Positions 1 to 5,080 of a DNA stretch of 7,500 nt are shown piece after piece; position 1 is the stretch's first letter; each line of letters begins with the position of its first letter. The position numbers were made by a program, and so were the translations under genes. Below the pieces are notes generated by a model. That model had not been told where the DNA came from and searched no databases. It saw only the letters and a program-made list of their open reading frames with translations. This DNA comes from Planctomycetaceae bacterium (lineage in GTDB: Bacteria; Planctomycetota; Planctomycetia; Planctomycetales; Planctomycetaceae), in the NCBI GenBank assembly GCA_020426085.1, contig JAGQQP010000195.1:1-7500 (forward strand). The letters run 5' to 3'.

Positions 1-585
1 ATAAGATGGGCCTTTGGTCATGCAGGTGACAAACAGGAGATCACCCCACAGACGGGGGGTGGACCCCATGCCGAAGGTGATATCGTACGCACCGTAGTCT
101 TTCACCAGATCCCGTTTCCAGACGGTTTCTCCCGACTCTACATCGAGGCAGACCAGCAGCCCTGTTCCGAAGAAAGCCCAGATGTGCTCCTGATCAGAAA
201 TCGGGGTCGGTGTGGCAGCGTTATGTCGATCTGCCCAGAGATTGCGGGGGCCGGGCGCTGCCAGAGAACCTGTTCCCACCTTGACTTTACGAATCTGCTG
301 ACCACTCTTGCGATCGAATGACAGGATCCAGAGTCCCTCGTCGTCCGTCTTTGTCGTAACATCCACGCGGTTGTCGGTGATCGCGGGTGAAGAATTGGCG
401 CGACCAGGCAGGGCTGTGGACCAGAGAATGCCCTGTTCGGCAGACCATTTTACCGGCAGATTCTTTTCTTGAGAGACGCCACTTCCGTCAGCACCCCGAA
501 ATTGAGGCCAGGTTTCTGCCTGAGAAAAATCAGACATCAGAAAAATAAACAGGCAAGCTGTAACTATCAGTCTTGAAAATCGCAT
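1..585 (-). CDS. Secreted PQQ-like beta-propeller repeat protein, 3' end outside window
   Basis: This is a partial gene: 195 residues are visible, the frame is open to the left edge, and the C-terminal part lies outside the window. Residues 1-23 form a typical Sec signal peptide (Arg2/Arg5, a hydrophobic core at 6-17, and a cut after Ser-Gln-Ala23), so the protein is exported. Mature residues start with a WPQFRG motif (26-31) followed by a Gly-rich turn. This is the usual opening of the large planctomycete family of PQQ-binding-like (PQQ_2/pyrrolo-quinoline quinone repeat) propellers. Two blade-like segments of the D-x-x-S-G type are visible, around 89-97 (FDRKSGQQ) and 147-160 (LDVESGETVWKRDL). 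The ATG at 585-583 has a GGAG 6 bases upstream. Family members have about 400-450 residues, so less than half is seen. Whether it binds PQQ or is only a structural propeller cannot be told from this part. It lies 79 bases downstream of gpsA on the same strand and may be co-transcribed with it. Confidence 0.88.
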   Translation of the reverse strand, partial: MRFSRLIVTACLFIFLMSDFSQAETWPQFRGADGSGVSQEKNLPVKWSAEQGILWSTALPGRANSSPAITDNRVDVTTKTDDEGLWILSFDRKSGQQIRKVKVGTGSLAAPGPRNLWADRHNAATPTPISDQEHIWAFFGTGLLVCLDVESGETVWKRDLVKDYGAYDITFGMGSTPRLWGDLLFVTCMTKGPSY

Positions 586-618
586 CGAATACTCCGTGGG
601 GAATTGATTGTAAAAGTT

Positions 619-648
619 GAGTCACTTGAACCGGTGAGTCAATGAGTC
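619..648. repeat. Three GAGTC direct repeats between gpsA and the PQQ-like gene
   Basis: GAGTC occurs at 619-623, 636-640 and 644-648 in the 79-base gap between the gpsA stop and the PQQ-like start. Read on the coding (minus) strand these are GACTC boxes, two of them within TGACTCA. A TACAAT hexamer lies just downstream on the minus strand (612-607), but no good -35 sits at 16-18 bases. The boxes could be a protein-binding cluster or simple chance. No terminator with a T-run is visible here. Confidence 0.3.
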
Positions 649-664
649 GAAACTCAAAGATAAT

Positions 665-1660
665 TTATTCTTCTCGCTGTGGTCGAGTCATCAGGGTCTG
701 TGTTGCTGCTTCCGGAGACTTGCCTTCAAACAGCACGCGGAAAATCTCGGTAGTGATAGGCATGTCCAGGTCTTTTGCATCTGCGAGATCATACACGCTG
801 CGGGTGGTATTCACTCCCTCCGCGACGGCATTCATGCTGCTGATGATTTCATCGAGAGTTTCTCCCTTTCCCAGCCGTTCCCCCAGACTGCGGTTTCGTC
901 CGAAGGGGCTCATGCAGGTTGTGATCAGGTCTCCCACACCAGCCAGCCCGGAAAACGTGGTTGGTTCAGCTCCGAAGGCAGAACCGAAACGGTTCATTTC
1001 CACCAGACCGCGTGTCATGATTGCTGATTTGGCATTATCGCCGTATTTGCCGCCGTCACAAATTCCCGCGGCAATCGCAATCACATTTTTTAAGGCACCT
1101 GCCAGCTCCACACCGACAATATCCACGTTCGTATAAACACGAAACCGGTCTGTGCTGAACATTTTCTGTGTCTGCTTGGCCAGATGGATATCACCACTCG
1201 CGGCCACAACACTGGCAGGCAGGCGGCGGGCGATTTCTTCTGCATGACTGGGCCCACCCAGCGCAACGACAGGTCGGGGGCCAAGTACGTCGGCGATGAT
1301 TTCACTGGGACGAAAAAATGTTCCCTGTTCAATCCCTTTAATCACACTGATGACGGGAGTGCTGTTTTTCAGGTGAGGGGCAAGTTTTGTTAATGCCTGC
1401 CTGAGGAACTCAGTTGGAATCGCCATCACCAGATAATCGGCATCCGCGACAGCTTCATCAATGTTAGAAGTGACCTGGATCGAATCTGCCAGAGTCACTC
1501 CGGGCAGCAGTCTTTTGTTTTCCCGTGATTTCTGCATGTCTGTTGCGACTTCCGGTTTGCGGACCCACATGGAGACTGCAATATCGGGAGATTCACTGAG
1601 CAGGGTAGCGCAGGCGGTCGCCATACCCCCTCCGCCCAGGATTGCCACTTTTGTATCCAT
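665..1660 (-). CDS. gpsA: NAD(P)-dependent glycerol-3-phosphate dehydrogenase
   Basis: This cytoplasmic enzyme reduces dihydroxyacetone phosphate to sn-glycerol-3-phosphate, the backbone precursor of phospholipids. From the ATG at 1660 it has 331 residues, normal for GpsA (about 330-340). Visible motifs in order are a dinucleotide-binding loop GGGGMATA (9-16) directly after a beta strand, KGIE (108-111), GGPSHAEE (135-142), the catalytic-type Lys in ALKN (Lys191), GDNAK (207-211), and TFSGLAGVGDLITTC (235-249) with the conserved Asp244, followed by a GRNRSLG stretch. The nucleotide loop reads GxGxxA rather than the GxGxxG of Escherichia coli GpsA. A GTG at 1684-1682 would add 8 charged residues. 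I prefer the ATG because the Rossmann strand starts right after it, and AAGAAAGA lies about 9 bases before it. The gene is divergent from the 79-residue gene across a 365-390 base region and lies upstream of the PQQ-like gene on the same strand. Confidence 0.96.
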   Translation of the reverse strand: MDTKVAILGGGGMATACATLLSESPDIAVSMWVRKPEVATDMQKSRENKRLLPGVTLADSIQVTSNIDEAVADADYLVMAIPTEFLRQALTKLAPHLKNSTPVISVIKGIEQGTFFRPSEIIADVLGPRPVVALGGPSHAEEIARRLPASVVAASGDIHLAKQTQKMFSTDRFRVYTNVDIVGVELAGALKNVIAIAAGICDGGKYGDNAKSAIMTRGLVEMNRFGSAFGAEPTTFSGLAGVGDLITTCMSPFGRNRSLGERLGKGETLDEIISSMNAVAEGVNTTRSVYDLADAKDLDMPITTEIFRVLFEGKSPEAATQTLMTRPQREE

Positions 1661-1684
1661 AAAACGCTTGTCTTTCTTATTCAC

Positions 1685-1701
1685 AGAATGATATTCATTC
1701 T
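1685..1701. promoter_or_regulatory. Palindrome in the gpsA leader (7-base arms, 3-base centre)
   Basis: AGAATGA and TCATTCT are perfect inverted arms around a TAT centre. The element sits 24 bases upstream of the preferred gpsA ATG and abuts the alternative GTG. If transcribed from the promoter proposed at 1776-1804 it would form a small AU-rich hairpin in the gpsA 5' leader. As DNA it could be an operator. It also overlaps the only Shine-Dalgarno-like sequence (GAAGAA) that would serve the GTG start. Function is inference. Confidence 0.35.
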
Positions 1702-1775
1702 TCTTTTCAGTTACTCGGAATCCCTTCTGGCATGTGCTGCACGACAGGCAGAATAGCTATGATCGTAATACCTGT

Positions 1776-1804
1776 AATATAACGAGAATTATCTGGTAAG
1801 CCAA
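1776..1804 (-). promoter_or_regulatory. Candidate sigma70-type promoter for gpsA
   Basis: On the minus strand, TTGGCT (1804-1799, 4 of 6 matches to TTGACA) is followed after exactly 17 bases by TATATT (1781-1776, 5 of 6 matches to TATAAT). Transcription would begin near 1768 and give a leader of about 110 bases before the gpsA ATG. The spacing and position fit, but planctomycete promoters are poorly charted, so this is a prediction. Confidence 0.35.
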
Positions 1805-1884
1805 AGAAGACTGGAATACTCAGTCGATTGTATTTCTGACAGGCGCATTCCGGGTCGAGATTGACTCCCCCATTTTCCCTGTAA

Positions 1885-1896
1885 AAAACGCGTTTT
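1885..1896. promoter_or_regulatory. 12-base perfect palindrome in the divergent intergenic region
   Basis: AAAACGCGTTTT is a perfect palindrome near the middle of the 1685-2049 intergenic region, about 225 bases from the gpsA ATG and 154 bases from the start of the 79-residue gene. It could be a dimeric regulator site shared by the two divergent genes. About two perfect 12-base palindromes are expected by chance in 7.5 kb, so size alone is not evidence. The rest of this intergenic stretch (about 365 bases) shows no convincing gene. Confidence 0.25.
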
Positions 1897-2049
1897 GCCG
1901 AACATTTCCTATGATTCTCATAATCAGAACAGTAGGTTTTTTGGGAAGCGGATTTTAGAAATAACCGCTGCAAATATCAAATTTTTACACTGTACCAGAA
2001 AACGTAACCTAGGGTTGAACTGGTAAGTCAATCTACAAGGAGCAATCTC

Positions 2050-2289
2050 ATGAAACAGGTCACCGAGCAACAGCCCGCCACTTTTGAGGATCGTCGTCAA
2101 AACCGGGACAGTAGCCGTCCAGAGGGAGTGGGTGAACGACGTCAGTTCAGTAATTCCTACAACTCAGAAAATCAGGATGTCAACGAACTGGCACAAGCGA
2201 TCGATCAGTACAAATTACGTCATCGCCGTCGCTTTATTACTTTCGAAGAACTGCATTCCGTGGTCATCAGCCTGGGTTATCACAAATAA
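2050..2289 (+). CDS. Conserved small hypothetical protein (79 residues)
   Basis: The function is unknown. The ATG at 2050 is preceded by a strong AAGGAG (2037-2042) with a 7-base spacer, which makes this a well-supported start. The N-terminal 45 residues are polar and low in hydrophobics, probably disordered, with an ERRQF motif (29-33). Residues 48-77 look like a compact helical module: AQAIDQYKLRHRRR, then FITFEELHSVVISLGY. The central LRHRRR cluster is strongly basic (a possible nucleic-acid or membrane-surface contact), and the ITFEEL...LGY part recalls a short helix-turn-helix or HVO-like fold without being diagnostic. From memory, proteins ending in this basic-ITFEE-LGY pattern are widespread in planctomycetes as uncharacterised small proteins; I could not check that here. 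There is no signal peptide, membrane segment or Cys. The gene stands alone: gpsA is divergent, and the next gene on this strand starts 570 bases later. Confidence 0.85.
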   Translation: MKQVTEQQPATFEDRRQNRDSSRPEGVGERRQFSNSYNSENQDVNELAQAIDQYKLRHRRRFITFEELHSVVISLGYHK

Positions 2290-2379
2290 ACGGCTGCTTT
2301 ACTCCACTGGATTTTAACTCTGGCAGAAACAGCTTTGTACGCTCCAGCAGGGCTTGACTGTCAGAGACTCAGGTATCGT

Positions 2380-2436
2380 CTGTAGACAGATTGTATCCTG
2401 TTCTCAGCTGCGGATTCTCAATCGCCCTGTAGACAG
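2380..2436. repeat. Two copies of a 10-base dyad, CTGTAGACAG, 47 bases apart
   Basis: CTGTAGACAG is found at 2380-2389 and 2427-2436, and both copies follow an ATCG about 1-2 bases upstream. Each copy is itself a short dyad (CTGT, two bases, ACAG), as expected of a half-turn operator. The second copy overlaps the perfect palindrome GACAGCTGTC (2432-2441). A chance pair of identical 10-mers in a region this size is uncommon but not rare. It could be a regulator-binding pair upstream of the secreted-protein gene. Confidence 0.35.
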
Positions 2437-2560
2437 CTGTCATCTCTGACGATAGATCAGATCTTCTCGATGTGTCTGACTGGATTCCAGTGCAGGGAAA
2501 TGACTGATTGCCTGTCAGCAGGTATTTCAGCATTCTTTCTTGTGTCAGGGCTTATATTCT

Positions 2561-2590
2561 CTATCGTAAGCCTCTTGCTCCGATAGTTTT
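2561..2590 (+). terminator. Hairpin with short T-run, possible terminator
   Basis: CTATCG (2561-2566) pairs with CGATAG (2581-2586). Inside, AGC (2569-2571) pairs with GCT (2577-2579) around a 5-base loop, giving a 9-pair stem with a small internal bulge. TTTT follows at 2587-2590. It lies 272 bases after the stop of the 79-residue gene, which is far for a simple terminator, and its stem is only moderately GC-rich. It may instead end a small RNA encoded in this stretch. Confidence 0.35.
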
Positions 2591-2640
2591 GCGTTCCGCT
2601 CCAGCATTGGAATTGCCTGAATTCCCACTGCGGACGAACA

Positions 2641-2660
2641 AAATTTTCTGTTGAAAATTT
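2641..2660. repeat. AT-rich perfect inverted repeat, 8-base arms
   Basis: AAATTTTC (2641-2648) and GAAAATTT (2653-2660) are perfect inverted arms with a TGTT loop. A related GGAAAAATTC follows directly. The element is about 200 bases before the preferred start of the secreted protein. A T-run follows only when it is read on the minus strand, and there is no minus-strand gene for it to end, so a protein-binding or promoter-upstream role is as likely as a terminator. Confidence 0.35.
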
Positions 2661-2859
2661 CGGAAAAATTCAAACTATTCCTCAAGTTTACTGCTGAATG
2701 CCTTCAGATTGATGTTGACCTAATCGCCTGCATTTGGAAAATCCCCACACTACACCATCCCTACACAGAAGAGTTGAGCCACAGCGTGTTGCCGACTCCC
2801 CATTCAGACAGAGCACTTCTGCTCGTAAACTGATTAATCCTATATTTGCAGGTCGAACA

Positions 2860-4014
2860 TTGAAAGCTTCCCTTCTTTGTCTTGCCATCGTTTTTTCCGC
2901 CAGCTTGAATCTGAGTGCGGATGAAATCACTACCATTTATACGCCCGCAGAAGACTTTGAGGCTATATTTCGTGCACAAAGTCCGCCGCCGACTTATGAA
3001 GAAACGGCTCCCTACGGCACCACAATCCCTCCCAACGGTGGTCAGTTTATTGACCCGAATGCACAGCCATATGATCCGAATATGGGGGGAGGCACTCTGT
3101 ATGGAGCACCTCAACAGGGGTACGATCCCTTTTTGACACCCGGTGCCGGCGTCGATCCTTATGGAGTTCAGGGCATGCCCGGTGGCAGTTATCCAACTGG
3201 GATTAACGGTCCACAACCTTATCGTTTCGGCTGGGGTTCCCGTTATCAATTTGGTTTTTTACCGAAGGTACCGACCTACGTTCAACCAGGGGGGGCACCT
3301 GGTGGTAACTTTGGTGTTTTTGAAACTGATGTCGATCTGACCTACACCACACCAACACGTAACGGCTGGATTTTTGCTGCGACTCCAGAGTTTGATTACC
3401 GCGGATGGGATGGTCCTCAAAATGTCTCGTTACCCGGAAAAGGGTTCCGTTTCGGCAGTGACCTTGCCTTGTCCACCCCCGCAAACGGGCTGTGGAGCGT
3501 GCAACTGGGTTTCACTCCGGCTTTGGCTTCCGACTTTGGTAAGAGTCTCAGTTCAGATGCCTGGCAGTTCGATGGTCGCGTTGTGCTGTTCTTCCGACCT
3601 TCTGATACCTGGATGTTTGCCGTTGGTGCTGCTTACTGGGACCGGGTTGGCGATTATGTGATTCCTTACGCCGGTATCGTCTGGACTCCCAATGATTTGT
3701 GGGAAATCCGTGCCATGTTCCCCAAGGCACGTGTCAGCCGCTTCCTGGGTAATGTCGGCGATAAAAGTGTCTGGCTCTACGGTAGTTTCGAATACGATAT
3801 CGAAGCATTCGAAGTCGAACGGGTTGGCGTGAATGGTCGCGATCAGGTGGAATTCAAAGATTACACCATGATGCTCGGTTTGCGTGGCGACAATGGCTGT
3901 ATGTCTCTGTTCCTCGAAGCAGGGGGTATTTTCAAACGTGAAGCCGACTTCAAGCGTGGTGGCGGATTTGATATCAAAGACGGTTTCATCGCTCGCTTTG
4001 GTGTGCAGTTTTAA
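2860..4014 (+). CDS. Secreted beta-rich, probably outer-membrane or surface protein (DUF6268-like)
   Basis: The function is unknown. From the TTG at 2860 the protein has 384 residues and starts with a clean signal peptide (Lys2, hydrophobic 5-16, cut around Ala20 before Asp-Glu). AGG at 2850-2852 gives a weak Shine-Dalgarno with 7-base spacing. The frame is open back to another TTG at 2734. That start has no ribosome site, would bury the signal under 42 residues, and its codons (several AGA, plus CTA and ATA) differ from the rest, so I reject it with moderate confidence. Residues about 42-150 are a Pro/Gly/Tyr/Asn-rich linker with repeated Y-D-P and D-P-N/Y-G units. Residues 153-384 are alternating, aromatic-rich beta strands. 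They include AGIVWTPNDLWEIRAMFPK (271-289), recalling the planctomycete DUF6268 family (from memory), and end in a terminal Phe (GFIARFGVQF), like the last strand of outer-membrane barrels. It lies 103 bases before glmU. Confidence 0.85.
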   Translation: MKASLLCLAIVFSASLNLSADEITTIYTPAEDFEAIFRAQSPPPTYEETAPYGTTIPPNGGQFIDPNAQPYDPNMGGGTLYGAPQQGYDPFLTPGAGVDPYGVQGMPGGSYPTGINGPQPYRFGWGSRYQFGFLPKVPTYVQPGGAPGGNFGVFETDVDLTYTTPTRNGWIFAATPEFDYRGWDGPQNVSLPGKGFRFGSDLALSTPANGLWSVQLGFTPALASDFGKSLSSDAWQFDGRVVLFFRPSDTWMFAVGAAYWDRVGDYVIPYAGIVWTPNDLWEIRAMFPKARVSRFLGNVGDKSVWLYGSFEYDIEAFEVERVGVNGRDQVEFKDYTMMLGLRGDNGCMSLFLEAGGIFKREADFKRGGGFDIKDGFIARFGVQF

Positions 4015-4039
4015 GCGAAACCATCAAAACTCTTGTTGA

Positions 4040-4082
4040 GCGACATGCTGTCAGCCTGTCATCATTCGTTATTACATGTCGC
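4040..4082 (+). other. Intergenic stem-loop between the secreted-protein gene and glmU
   Basis: GCGACATG (4040-4047) and CATGTCGC (4075-4082) form a perfect 8-base stem enclosing 27 bases. A competing small hairpin, GACA-TGC-TGTC (4042-4052), shares the left arm, so two folds are mutually exclusive. There is no T-run after the stem, so it is not a standard intrinsic terminator. It ends 22 bases before the glmU ribosome site and could be an mRNA processing or stability element, or a DNA-binding dyad. Confidence 0.4.
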
Positions 4083-4117
4083 GCACCCGTTGTATTGCTG
4101 AATAAAGGAAATCCATC

Positions 4118-4864
4118 GTGAGTCGTCCTGCCGCTGTGATTCTAGCTGCCGGTAAAAGTACCAGGATGAAATCAGAGCTACCAAAAGTTCTGCATCCGGT
4201 TCTCGGTCGTCCCATGATTGAGTATGTTCTGGATGCCGCTCGCGCCGCGGATTGTGAAAAAATCGTGGTGATCGTCGGGCACAAGGCAGAAGAAGTCAAA
4301 GCGGCGCTCGCCCATCACAGTGATCTCGAATTTGCTCTGCAGTCAGAACAAAAAGGGACCGGCCATGCAGTCATGATGAGTGCAGAAAACCTGGCGGACC
4401 ACGACGGTCCCGTGCTGGTTTTAGCTGGAGATACTCCCCTGTTGAAAGGGAGTTCGCTTTCAAAATTACTCGAACTGCAACAGGAACATCAGGCTGCCTG
4501 CGTCGTCGGGACTGCGGTTACCGAAGCCAACCATGGTCTGGGACGGATTGTTCGTGATACAGACGGGCAGTTTCTGAGAATTGTGGAACAGAAGGATGCC
4601 ACACCCGAGGAAGCAGCAATTGAAGAAATCAATACCGGCTGTTTCGCCTTTGATGGCCGACAGTTATTCAGCGCGTTACAGCAGCTGAAGCCCGATAACA
4701 GTCAGGCTGAGTATTATCTGACCGATTGTGCCGAAATCCTGCTGAAAGCGGGACAGACGGTGAAGGCATTTCCCGTCTTTGATATTCAGGAAGCAATGGG
4801 CGTCAATACACAGGAGCAGCTCGCCGAAGTGGCTGAGATTCTGCAAAGTGAGTCTGTGGAATAA
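4118..4864 (+). CDS. glmU: Stand-alone UDP-GlcNAc pyrophosphorylase (GlmU N-terminal domain only)
   Basis: Predicted to make UDP-N-acetylglucosamine from UTP and GlcNAc-1-phosphate in the cytoplasm, feeding peptidoglycan, lipopolysaccharide and other glycans. The protein has 248 residues and all landmarks of the GlmU uridylyltransferase half: LAAGKSTRMKS...PKVLHP (9-27, with Arg16 and Lys23), QSEQKGTGHA (75-84), GDTPLL (104-109, metal-binding Asp105), GLGRIVR (140-146), IVEQKD (155-160), EINTG (170-174, Asn172), YYLTD (199-203) and GVN (228-230, metal-binding Asn230). It ends right after this domain. The left-handed beta-helix acetyltransferase half of bifunctional GlmU (about 456 residues) is absent, and no hexapeptide repeats follow in any frame that I noticed. 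The GTG start has AAGGA (4105-4109) 8 bases upstream. Acetylation of GlcN-1-P must be done elsewhere, or the enzyme serves salvage or another sugar phosphate. It lies just upstream of prs, as in Bacillus gcaD-prs. Confidence 0.9.
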   Translation: MSRPAAVILAAGKSTRMKSELPKVLHPVLGRPMIEYVLDAARAADCEKIVVIVGHKAEEVKAALAHHSDLEFALQSEQKGTGHAVMMSAENLADHDGPVLVLAGDTPLLKGSSLSKLLELQQEHQAACVVGTAVTEANHGLGRIVRDTDGQFLRIVEQKDATPEEAAIEEINTGCFAFDGRQLFSALQQLKPDNSQAEYYLTDCAEILLKAGQTVKAFPVFDIQEAMGVNTQEQLAEVAEILQSESVE

Positions 4865-4866
4865 TT

Positions 4867-4886
4867 GACAGGGTTTTCCCTGTTTC
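4867..4886 (+). terminator. Hairpin after glmU, possible terminator or attenuator
   Basis: ACAGGG (4868-4873) and CCCTGT (4878-4883) form a perfect 6-base stem with a TTTT loop, extended by a G-T pair, and followed by a pyrimidine-rich TTTCTGTCTTC. It begins 2 bases after the glmU stop. The T-run is short and broken, so termination may be partial. It suggests that prs does not depend only on read-through from glmU. Confidence 0.45.
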
Positions 4887-5050
4887 TGTCTTCGTCAATG
4901 CCTGTAAATAAAGCCTGCGCGTTTGCATTTGAGTCGTTTCATACGAAATCGAAAGCTCATGCTTGACTTCTTGCACTCGATAAGCGTGAATAGAGGTTAG
5001 ACCGGGCCGCGCGAGTCTGGCATTGCTCACTTTTGTTCCCGCTACTCTAT

Positions 5051-5062
5051 GTATTGCAATAC
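5051..5062. promoter_or_regulatory. 12-base perfect palindrome in the prs leader
   Basis: GTATTGCAATAC is a perfect palindrome 18 bases before the prs ATG, in the region where a ribosome would land. The only Shine-Dalgarno-like bases for prs (AGG, 5066-5068) lie just after it and 12 bases before the start, which is a poor site. The element could be an operator or, in RNA, a hairpin that affects translation of prs. The remaining 4887-5050 leader shows several small stems (for example AAGC/GCTT at 4953-4964), but I recognise no known riboswitch and found no convincing -35/-10 pair. Confidence 0.35.
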
Positions 5063-5080
5063 TGCAGGCATCGTTTTTAA

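Larger units (their letters stand above)
2290..2859. other. Long non-coding stretch with short repeats and hairpins
   Basis: About 570 bases (444 if the next gene starts at the upstream TTG at 2734) contain no convincing reading frame on either strand. It holds a 10-base direct repeat (2380-2389 and 2427-2436), a GACAGCTGTC palindrome (2432-2441), a hairpin with a short T-run (2561-2590) and an AT-rich inverted repeat (2641-2660). The stretch could be a long 5' leader for the secreted protein, the home of a small RNA, or decayed sequence. I see no tRNA fold, insertion-sequence end or attachment site. Confidence 0.5.

Noticed and set aside
642..1136. 164-residue open frame on the plus strand
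   Set aside because: It lies antisense inside gpsA, whose motifs are complete; the Ser/Arg-rich product has no recognisable domain.
1681..1698. Five-codon mini-frame (MNIIL) whose stop overlaps the alternative GTG of gpsA
   Set aside because: It looks like a possible leader peptide, but it has no properly spaced ribosome site and no codon run of regulatory meaning; the palindrome explains the sequence equally well.
1707..1973. 88-residue open frame on the minus strand, upstream of gpsA
   Set aside because: It has no ribosome site that I can see, the product looks like random sequence with scattered Cys, and the best promoter candidate for gpsA lies inside it.
2651..2679. Promoter candidate TTGAAA, 17 bases, ACTATT before the secreted protein
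   Set aside because: The -10 matches only 3 of 6 positions, and the -35 overlaps the AT-rich inverted repeat; too weak to list.
2734..2859. Upstream TTG extension of the secreted protein by 42 residues
   Set aside because: There is no ribosome site, codon use differs from the rest of the gene, and the signal peptide would be internal. Not fully excluded.
4963..4999. TTGACT in the prs leader as a -35 box
   Set aside because: No acceptable -10 lies 16-18 bases downstream.
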